Of a stretch of 64,000 bases of DNA, positions 58,140-64,000 are shown piece after piece. The notes beneath the pieces were generated by a model. That model was not told where the DNA came from, did no database searches, and saw nothing but the letters and a program-made list of their open reading frames with translations. Numbering within the stretch: the first letter of the stretch is position 1; each line of letters opens with the position of its first letter. Source of the DNA: Pseudomonas putida (GTDB lineage Bacteria; Pseudomonadota; Gammaproteobacteria; Pseudomonadales; Pseudomonadaceae); assembly GCF_028682455.1 (NCBI RefSeq), contig NZ_JANHLD010000001.1, positions 682,001-746,000 of the forward strand, given 5' to 3'. The position numbers and the translations under genes were made by a program.

Positions 58140-58976
58140 ATGGCCCACGTTCCCGGTAAAGACACCGTCTTGTGTATCTCCCTGGCGGGTCGCCCCGGCA
58201 CTTTCGGGGTGCGTTTTCACAATCACTTGTATGAGCAGCTGGGCCTGGATTTCTACTACAAGGCCATGACCACCCAGGACCTGCCAGCGGCGGTGAATGG
58301 CATTCGTGCCTTGGGGATTCGTGGATGTGGCGTGTCGATGCCTTACAAGGAAGCCTGTATGGCCCTGGTCGATGAGATCGACCCCTCGGCCGCGGCGATC
58401 GAGTCGATCAACACCCTCGTCAACGACGGCGGTACGCTCAAGGGCTACAACACCGATTACCTGGCGGTGCGCCAGCTGCTTGAACAGCACCGGGTCGATC
58501 CGTCAACGGCGTTTGCCTTGCGGGGCAGTGGCGGCATGGCCAAGGCGGTGGCCAGCGCCCTGCGTGATGCCGGCTTTACCCAGGGCATTATCGTGGCCCG
58601 CAACGAGCAGGCTGGCCGGCAATTGGCCGACAGCTGCGGCTATCGCTGGCAGGCAGACCTGGGTGACCTGTGCCCGCCGATGCTGGTGAATGTCACGCCG
58701 ATTGGCATGGCCGGCGGGGTGGAGGCCGAGCAACTGGCGTTCAGCCGCGAGGCGATTGCAGTAGCGCTATGGGTGTTCGATGTGGTGGCGATGCCGGCGC
58801 GCACGCCGTTGATCGCCGAGGCCGAGCGCCAGGGCAAGGCGGTGATCAGCGGGCTTGAGGTGATTGCCTTGCAGGCGTTGGAGCAATTTGTGTTGTATAC
58901 CGGGGTGCGGCCGACGCCGGAGCAGGTGAAGCTGGCGGTGGCGTTTGCCCAAGATGCCGGGCTTGCTCCGCGATAG
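58140..58976 (+). CDS. Shikimate-dehydrogenase-like (AroE/HI0607-type) protein
   Basis: A 278-residue protein with the AroE fold. The catalytic Lys70 (VSMPYK) and Asp106 (GYNTDY) are present, and SINT matches the usual NT motif. The first shikimate-binding loop differs from AroE: LAGRPGTFG replaces the normal S-x-S region. The nucleotide loop reads RGSGGMAKAV. This pattern fits the HI0607/SdhL group, whose shikimate activity is poor and whose true substrate is unsettled. The start has a strong AAAGGAG site. The last residues (DAGLAPR) are encoded by REP sequence. Confidence 0.82.
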   Translation: MAHVPGKDTVLCISLAGRPGTFGVRFHNHLYEQLGLDFYYKAMTTQDLPAAVNGIRALGIRGCGVSMPYKEACMALVDEIDPSAAAIESINTLVNDGGTLKGYNTDYLAVRQLLEQHRVDPSTAFALRGSGGMAKAVASALRDAGFTQGIIVARNEQAGRQLADSCGYRWQADLGDLCPPMLVNVTPIGMAGGVEAEQLAFSREAIAVALWVFDVVAMPARTPLIAEAERQGKAVISGLEVIALQALEQFVLYTGVRPTPEQVKLAVAFAQDAGLAPR

Positions 58977-59010
58977 ATCGCGATCGCGGGGCGAGCCCGT
59001 TCCTACAGTG
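58960..59010. repeat. REP element overlapping a stop codon
   Basis: GGGCTTGCTCCGCGATAG, then ATCGCGATCGCGGGGCGAGCCCGTTCCTAC: two facing REP arms. The first encodes the end of the AroE-like protein. Confidence 0.65.
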
Positions 59011-59652
59011 TCACTCCAGCTGGGCCAGGCGCTCTTCGAGTGCGGCAATGCGGGCTTCCAGTGCTTCGATGCGTTCCAGCGATACCGCGCCACCACTGCG
59101 CTCCGGCCCTTGCTGGCGCGCTGCAAGGATGGCGTCGATCTCGGCCGGATCACCCAGCGCATGGGTATAGCGATCTTCCCGCTGCCCGGCCTGGCGCGGC
59201 AGGTGCAAGGCGAAGCCACGGGCAATCAGGCGCTCCAGCTGGTGAACCACCTGCTCGGCATCTTCGAACTCATGCATGCGGCTGCTGCGGGTCAGCAGTT
59301 CGTTCACGGTTTGCGGGCCGCGCAAGAACATCAGGCCGAGCAGGGTTACCTGCGCCGGTACCAGCTCCAGGGCCTTGTCTACTCGTTGCTCCCAGCGGTC
59401 GGCGCGGCTGCCCATCTGCAGGCGAGTCAGGCCCTGGCCCTCAAGATTGCGCAAGGCCTGGCCGACCTGGCCCTGGCTCAGGTTCATCACCGGCTCGCGG
59501 CTGGTCTTCTGGTTGCAGGCCAGCACCAGGGCGTTCAAGGTCAGGGGGTAGGTTTCTGGGCTGGTGGCCTGTTTTTCGATCAGCGAACCGAGGACGCGGA
59601 TCTCGGTGCTGTTGAAGCGGGCTTCGGAAGGGGATTCTTGATCGTCGGACAT
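59011..59652 (-). CDS. yceH: YceH-family (UPF0502, DUF480) protein
   Basis: A 213-residue protein of the YceH family, two winged-helix units in tandem ([38 protein letters not shown] spanning 19-56; [19 protein letters not shown]). It ends in a coiled coil ([22 protein letters not shown], the final 22 residues). DNA binding is suggested by the fold, but function is not established. Downstream of and co-oriented with sstT. Confidence 0.88.
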   Translation of the reverse strand: MSDDQESPSEARFNSTEIRVLGSLIEKQATSPETYPLTLNALVLACNQKTSREPVMNLSQGQVGQALRNLEGQGLTRLQMGSRADRWEQRVDKALELVPAQVTLLGLMFLRGPQTVNELLTRSSRMHEFEDAEQVVHQLERLIARGFALHLPRQAGQREDRYTHALGDPAEIDAILAARQQGPERSGGAVSLERIEALEARIAALEERLAQLE

Positions 59653-59712
59653 GACCCTGTCTCTATGCGAAGTAAGGCCTCTAGCCTAGGGGCGCGACAG
59701 GGTAAAACACAA

Positions 59713-59739
59713 GCAGCCGGTGCAGTGCGCACCGGCTGC
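59713..59739 (-). terminator. Terminator of sstT
   Basis: Perfect 11-bp stem GCAGCCGGTGC / GCACCGGCTGC with a 5-base loop. On the minus strand it is followed by TTGTGTTTT. It lies 10 bp beyond the sstT stop. Confidence 0.75.
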
Positions 59740-59748
59740 GTGCCAGGT

Positions 59749-60960
59749 TCAGGCAGCCTTGTGCTTTTCGGCCATGCAGGCCGCGGCGGTGAACAGCACG
59801 TCGGTGGAGGAGTTCAGCGCGGTTTCCGCCGAGTCCTGCAATACACCGATTATGAAGCCTACGGCTACCACCTGCATGGCGATCTCGCTAGGAATGCCGA
59901 ACAGGCTGCACGCCAGGGGGATCAGCAGCAGCGAACCACCGGCCACGCCCGAAGCGCCACAGGCGCACACGGCAGCCACGACGCTGAGGAGGATGGCGGT
60001 GGGGATGTCGACGGCTATGCCCAGGGTATGTACGGCGGCCAGGGTAAGCACGGTGATGGTGATGGCGGCGCCGGCCATGTTGATGGTCGCACCCAGGGGG
60101 ATCGACACCGAGTAGGTGTCTTCGTGCAGGCCCAGGCGCTCGCTCAGGGCCAGATTGACTGGGATGTTGGCGGCGGAGCTGCGGGTGAAGAACGCGGTGA
60201 TGCCGCTTTCGCGCAGGCACAGCAGCACCAGCGGGTAAGGGTTGCGGCGGATCTTCCAGAACACGATGAGCGGATTGACCACCAGCGCAACGAACAGCAT
60301 GCAGCCGATCAGCACGGCCAGCAGGTGCAGGTAGCCGAGCAGGGCGTTCAGGCCCGACTGGGCCAGGGTCGAGGCCACCAGGCCGAAAATACCCAGCGGT
60401 GCGAAACGGATCACCACGCGTACGATCAGGGTCACGCCGTTGGACAAGTCTTCGACCACGGTGCGGGTGGTCTGCCCGGCATGACGAATCGCCACGCCCA
60501 GGCCGATAGCCCAGGCCAGGATGCCGATGAAGTTGGCGTTCAGCAGGGCGTTCACCGGGTTGTCGACCACGCTCAGCAGCAGGCTTTGCAGCACTTCGCT
60601 GATGCCGCCAGGGGCACTGAGGGTGACGTCCGAGGTGCTCAGCGCCAGGTTCGACGGGAAGGCCATGCTGGCGATGACGGCGACCACGGCCGCCGCGAAC
60701 GTGCCGAACAGGTACAGGACCAGAATCGGGCGAATGTGGGTTTCGGTGCCATGTTTATGGTTGGCGATGGAGGCCATCACCAGAATGAACACCAGGATCG
60801 GTGCCACGGCCTTGAGGGCAGAGACAAATACTTTGCCGATGAAGCCCAGGCTCAGGGCGATCTCGGGATCAAGCAGGGCCAGGGCGATACCGGCCACCAG
60901 GCCGATCATGATCTGTACCACCAGGCTGATACGGCTCAACAGCTTTAGAACGGGTGTCAT
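59749..60960 (-). CDS. sstT: Serine/threonine:sodium symporter SstT
   Basis: A 403-residue dicarboxylate/amino acid:cation (DAACS) symporter of the SstT type. The hairpin [40 protein letters not shown] (spanning 272-311) is the substrate and sodium binding signature. It imports serine and threonine with sodium. The ATG at 60960 is the family start ([17 protein letters not shown]). Followed by a terminator and yceH. Confidence 0.92.
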   Translation of the reverse strand: MTPVLKLLSRISLVVQIMIGLVAGIALALLDPEIALSLGFIGKVFVSALKAVAPILVFILVMASIANHKHGTETHIRPILVLYLFGTFAAAVVAVIASMAFPSNLALSTSDVTLSAPGGISEVLQSLLLSVVDNPVNALLNANFIGILAWAIGLGVAIRHAGQTTRTVVEDLSNGVTLIVRVVIRFAPLGIFGLVASTLAQSGLNALLGYLHLLAVLIGCMLFVALVVNPLIVFWKIRRNPYPLVLLCLRESGITAFFTRSSAANIPVNLALSERLGLHEDTYSVSIPLGATINMAGAAITITVLTLAAVHTLGIAVDIPTAILLSVVAAVCACGASGVAGGSLLLIPLACSLFGIPSEIAMQVVAVGFIIGVLQDSAETALNSSTDVLFTAAACMAEKHKAA

Positions 60961-61176
60961 GACGGGTATTTCTCGGTCTTGTAGGAGGGCTGCAAGCCCG
61001 TCGCGACGCCGGAATTACCGGGCGTCAGGCGTTCAGGGCCGTGAAAGGGGCGCGACTTTAGCACAGCAGCCACTTTTGGTGACGGTCCTGTGTCAGTCGG
61101 TCGCGCGCGGGGTGTAGTATGCGCGCCCCCTTGAAACGGCTGCAGGCCGTGGATGTTTAGAACTTCTGGAGTGTAG
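60961..61176. other. Divergent spacer with REP half and stem
   Basis: Between sstT and an MFS gene. It contains CTTGTAGGAGGGCTGCAAGC (a degenerate REP, about 60979-60998) and inverted GACGCC / GGCGTC arms (about 61009-61026). No clear operator or promoter was assigned. Confidence 0.4.
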
Positions 61177-62322
61177 ATGTTACTGCCGATCCTGTTGCTG
61201 GCTGCTGCTGGCTTCACTGTGTTGACCACCGAGTTCGTGATCGTCGGGCTGTTGCCGGGCATCGCGCGCGACCTGGCCGTGAGCATCCCCCAGGCCGGGC
61301 TGCTGGTTACACTGTTTGCCTTTACCGTGGCCTGCTTCGGTCCCTTTCTAACCGCCTGGTGCGCGCGCCTTGAGCGCAAGCGCTTGTTTGTGGGGATTCT
61401 GCTGTTGTTTGCCGCGTGCAATGCCCTGGCGGCAGTGGCTCCCAACATCTATGTGATGGGTCTGGCGCGATTGCTGCCTGCGCTGGGCTTGCCGGTGTTC
61501 TGGTCGCTGGCCAGTGAAACGGCAGTAGACATCGTTGGCCCGGCCTATGCCGGGCGAGCCATTGCCAAGATCAGCTTTGGCGTGGTGTGTGCCACGGTGT
61601 TCGGTATTCCGGTAGGTACCCTGGTAGGCGACGCCCTGGGCTGGCGCGCGGCGTTTGCGTTGCTCGCGGTACTGGCGTTGGCCAAGGCACTGTTGCTGCA
61701 CCTCTATTTACCGCGTACACCACGGCATAACCAGGTCACCTCGTTGCGTGGCCAGTTCGGGCTGCTGCGCAGCGGATTGCTGCAGGGGCATGTGCTGCTG
61801 TCGGTGCTGGTGTTCAGCGGCATGTTCACCGCCTACACCTACCTTGCCGATATCCTCGAGCGCCTGGCTGGCTTCGACGGGGCGCGGGTCGGCTGGTACC
61901 TGATGGGCTTTGGCGCAGTGGGCCTGATTGGCAACAGCCTGGGCGGTCGTGCCGTGGATCGCCACCCGTTGCTGGCGTCTGCAGGTTTTTGCGCGCTGAT
62001 GCTGGTGGGGTTGATTGCCCTGGTGCCAAGCATTCATTCCACCTATGGCCTGATCGTGGCACTGGCAATCTGGGGGGCGGCGCAGGCGGCGTTGTTTCTG
62101 GTCAGTCATGTGCGGGTGATCAAGGCTGCACCCCAGGCGCCGGCCTTTGCCGCTTCGCTGAACATCGCCGGGGCGAATCTCGGCATTGGCCTGGGCGCGG
62201 TGATCGGCGGGCGGGTGATCGACCACCTGGGGCTGGCCAGCCTGGGTTACGCCGCTGCGCTGCTGATCGGTCTGTCGGTGCTGCTGGCGCTGGGCCTGGC
62301 GCGGATACGCGCTACCAGTTGA
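61177..62322 (+). CDS. MFS efflux transporter (AraJ/SotB-like)
   Basis: A 381-residue 12-helix MFS protein. The first helix reads GFTVLTTEFVIVGLLPGIA, typical of the AraJ/SotB/YdhP sugar- or drug-efflux branch (T-E-F-x-x-x-G-L-L-P). Loop 2-3 contains ARLERKRLF. It ends inside the convergent nhaR gene by eleven bases. Substrate unknown. Confidence 0.87.
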   Translation: MLLPILLLAAAGFTVLTTEFVIVGLLPGIARDLAVSIPQAGLLVTLFAFTVACFGPFLTAWCARLERKRLFVGILLLFAACNALAAVAPNIYVMGLARLLPALGLPVFWSLASETAVDIVGPAYAGRAIAKISFGVVCATVFGIPVGTLVGDALGWRAAFALLAVLALAKALLLHLYLPRTPRHNQVTSLRGQFGLLRSGLLQGHVLLSVLVFSGMFTAYTYLADILERLAGFDGARVGWYLMGFGAVGLIGNSLGGRAVDRHPLLASAGFCALMLVGLIALVPSIHSTYGLIVALAIWGAAQAALFLVSHVRVIKAAPQAPAFAASLNIAGANLGIGLGAVIGGRVIDHLGLASLGYAAALLIGLSVLLALGLARIRATS

Positions 62323-63208
62323 ACAGCTGGCGCCGGGCGCCTTCGGTGATAGCGATGATGCCCGGGTGCTTGACCTTGCGCTCCACCGAGATGGCGTAGA
62401 ACGACTCGATCACAGCGTCGGTCTGGCCGATCAGTTCGACGCCGTACTGCTTGCACACCTCATCGGCAATCACGCTGGGGCCGATGAAAATTCCGCTGCC
62501 CGATTGCCCGAAGGCCTGCATCAAGGCGCTGTCGTCGAACTCACCGACGATCCTGGGTTGCAATTGTTGCTCGGCGAACCAGCGCAGCAGGCGGCTGCGC
62601 ACCACGGTTTCCTGCCCGGGAATCAGCAGCGGGGCATGCTGCAGGCAGGCCGGGAAGTCGCGGCCAAGGCTGGCGGCCAGGATAGGGGTGGCAAAAAAGC
62701 TGATCCCGCATTCGCCCAACTTCTGGCTGTAACCCTTGATGTCCAGGTGAGTGGGCATGGGGCTGTCGGAGATCACCAGGTCCAGGCGCTGGATCGCCAG
62801 GTCCGCCAGCAGGCGTTCGAGTTTGTCTTCGCGGCAGCTCAGGCGCAGGGCGTCTTCCATGTCCATGGTAGGCGCCAGCAGGCGGTAGACAATGGACTTG
62901 GGCACCACATCGGCCACCCCGACCCGAAACAGGATCTGCTGCTCATCCGGGCGCGCCCGCAGCATGGCCTCCAGTTCGCCGCCAATCTGGAACATCTGCT
63001 CGGCATAGGTGAGGGCCTGACGGCCGCTTTCGGTCAGCTCCAGCTGTCGGCCGACCCGGCGAAACAGCTCGATGCCGTAGGTTTGCTCAAGCAGGCTGAT
63101 CTGCCCGCTGATGGTCTGGGGCGTCAGGTTCAGTTGCTCGCCGGCGCGCACGATGCTGCCGGTGCGGGCCACCACCCAGAAGTAGTGCAACTGTCGATAG
63201 TTGAGCAT
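62312..63208 (-). CDS. nhaR: NhaR, LysR-family regulator
   Basis: A 298-residue LTTR matching NhaR: MLNYRQLHYFWVVARTGSI at the N-terminus, LTPQTISGQISLLEQTYGIELFRRVGR in the reading head, and a long effector domain. In enteric bacteria NhaR activates the Na/H antiporter gene nhaA in response to sodium. No nhaA lies next to it here, so its target is elsewhere or has changed. Divergent from a small lipoprotein gene. Confidence 0.88.
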   Translation of the reverse strand: MLNYRQLHYFWVVARTGSIVRAGEQLNLTPQTISGQISLLEQTYGIELFRRVGRQLELTESGRQALTYAEQMFQIGGELEAMLRARPDEQQILFRVGVADVVPKSIVYRLLAPTMDMEDALRLSCREDKLERLLADLAIQRLDLVISDSPMPTHLDIKGYSQKLGECGISFFATPILAASLGRDFPACLQHAPLLIPGQETVVRSRLLRWFAEQQLQPRIVGEFDDSALMQAFGQSGSGIFIGPSVIADEVCKQYGVELIGQTDAVIESFYAISVERKVKHPGIIAITEGARRQLFNW

Positions 63209-63345
63209 TACGGAGTCCGGATTCGTAAAAACCGAAGTATAACTGCTGAAAATACGAATTTTCCTGATGTATCCAGATATTTAGAATCCCCAGCCATCAC
63301 GGTGCCCGTGATAAGGCACTGATTCATTTGCATGGAGATCCACAG

Positions 63346-63588
63346 ATGCTTCACTTCAAATCCATCGGTACACCCTTGGTGTTGCTGTTGGCCCTGCTGG
63401 CCATGAGCGGTTGCGAGCAGGCGGAAAAGTCCGCCCAGCAGATGCTCAACCAGGCAGCCGAGTCGGCCAAGGAAGCCATTGATAAAACCAACGATGCGGC
63501 CCAGCAGGCCCTGAGTGAAGCCACGGGCTCCCAGGGCGGCGACAAGGCTGAAAAATCCGAGCGCGACGACAGCGCTCAAGAAATCTGA
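63346..63588 (+). CDS. Small predicted lipoprotein
   Basis: An 80-residue protein. The start at 63346 has a GGAGA site. The signal peptide ends at a lipobox Cys (LLALLAMSGCEQ). The mature part is an Ala/Glu/Lys/Gln-rich helix (AQQMLNQAAESAKEAIDKT) ending in charged residues, likely a periplasmic helical rod. No function is known. It lies 31 bp before the TerC-family gene and may be co-transcribed with it. Confidence 0.75.
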   Translation: MLHFKSIGTPLVLLLALLAMSGCEQAEKSAQQMLNQAAESAKEAIDKTNDAAQQALSEATGSQGGDKAEKSERDDSAQEI

Positions 63589-63619
63589 CCCACCCCTTAC
63601 CTCGATTCAGGATTGATTC

Positions 63620-64000
63620 ATGGAATATTTGCTGGAACTCGCTGCAAGCCCGACCGCCTGGGTAGCCCTGGCCACCCTGGTGGCGATGGAGATCGTGCTG
63701 GGCATCGATAACCTGATTTTCATCTCTATCCTGACCAACAAGCTGCCCGAGGAATTTCGTTCCAAGGCGCGCCGAATCGGTATCAGCATGGCGCTGGTGA
63801 TGCGTCTGGGCCTGCTCAGCACGGTGGCCTGGATCGTCCAGTTGACCGAGCCTGTGGTCGACGTGTTCGGCCATGCCTTCTCCTGGAAGGACATGATCCT
63901 GATCGCCGGTGGCCTGTTCCTGCTGTGGAAGGCGACCAAGGAAATCCACGAGAGCGTCGATCCGCGCGCCCAGGCCGAAGCCAAGGCGTCGTCGACCATC
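63620..64000 (+). CDS. TerC-family membrane protein (cut by window edge)
   Basis: First 127 residues of a TerC/YgaP-like integral membrane protein. The family signature is clear: [30 protein letters not shown] with the conserved Glu and Asp in helix 1, then [17 protein letters not shown], and a third helix starting at [21 protein letters not shown]. TerC proteins are linked to metal (Mn) export during protein secretion or to tellurite resistance. AGGA lies eight bases upstream of the ATG. The downstream part, possibly with CBS and CorC domains, is outside the window. Confidence 0.88.
   Translation, partial: MEYLLELAASPTAWVALATLVAMEIVLGIDNLIFISILTNKLPEEFRSKARRIGISMALVMRLGLLSTVAWIVQLTEPVVDVFGHAFSWKDMILIAGGLFLLWKATKEIHESVDPRAQAEAKASSTI

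Noticed and set aside
58945..60948. Long plus-strand frame (about 670 codons) opposite yceH and sstT
   Set aside because: Composition is dominated by Gln, Gly, His and Val, as in antisense shadows. Both minus-strand genes are clear family members and a terminator lies inside the frame.

Overview
The window is GC-rich, densely coded chromosomal DNA from a fluorescent pseudomonad, most likely of the Pseudomonas putida group. Three things point there: a complete levulinic-acid (lva) operon in the order described in P. putida, a complete ferripyoverdine-reduction operon (fpvGHJKCDEF), and many short REP-type palindromes built on a GCGGGCTTGCCCCGC-like core. No rRNA, tRNA, CRISPR array, prophage or intact insertion sequence was found. 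The left edge cuts a TonB-dependent receptor and the right edge cuts a TerC-family gene.

Layout. 1-4.0 kb: ECF sigma factor, FecR anti-sigma and siderophore receptor on the minus strand. 4.2-7.2 kb: small hypotheticals, a SnoaL-like protein and an SDR. 7.4-10.4 kb: an OsmC-YcaO fusion and a Tat-exported beta-carbonic anhydrase, convergent on a shared terminator. 10.5-12.4 kb: divergent EamA exporter and LysR regulator. 12.4-16.5 kb: a second sigma/FecR/receptor system on the plus strand. 16.5-20.3 kb: MFS transporter, LysR regulator and FAD-linked 2-hydroxyacid dehydrogenase. 20.5-23.5 kb: lipoprotein, AzlCD, LysE-type exporter, TrmK. 23.5-29.4 kb: a chemoreceptor, a QEGLA-motif protein, an SDR and a CSS-EAL phosphodiesterase. 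29.6-39.0 kb: lvaR divergent from lvaABCDEFG, with a good sigma-54 promoter between them. 39.0-47.7 kb: Nudix hydrolase, a divergent HxlR/MFS pair around a long inverted repeat, an APC antiporter, a zinc alcohol dehydrogenase and several hypotheticals. 48.0-54.1 kb: the eight-gene fpv operon. 54.4-64 kb: hypotheticals, pbpG, an isochorismatase-like gene behind a structured threonine-rich leader, a CigR-like protein, an AroE-like protein, yceH, sstT, an MFS exporter, nhaR, a lipoprotein and the TerC gene.

How the parts work together. Iron is the main theme. There are two surface-signalling receptor systems with candidate Fur boxes, and an operon that reduces ferripyoverdine in the periplasm and takes up the released iron. 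Carbon use is the second theme. Levulinate would be imported by LvaFG, activated by LvaE, reduced by LvaD, phosphorylated by LvaAB and rearranged by LvaC to 3-hydroxyvaleryl-CoA, under control of the sigma-54 activator LvaR. Small exporters paired with regulators fill much of the rest.

The observations most worth a second look are the threonine-codon leader, nested stem and terminator ahead of an isochorismatase-family gene (56.68-56.80 kb), the reuse of REP sequence as C-terminal coding sequence in three genes, the 21-bp inverted repeat between the HxlR regulator and its divergent MFS gene, and a Fur-like box lying across the start codon of the first receptor. All calls rest on reading the sequence and on knowledge of the families. 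No database search was run.
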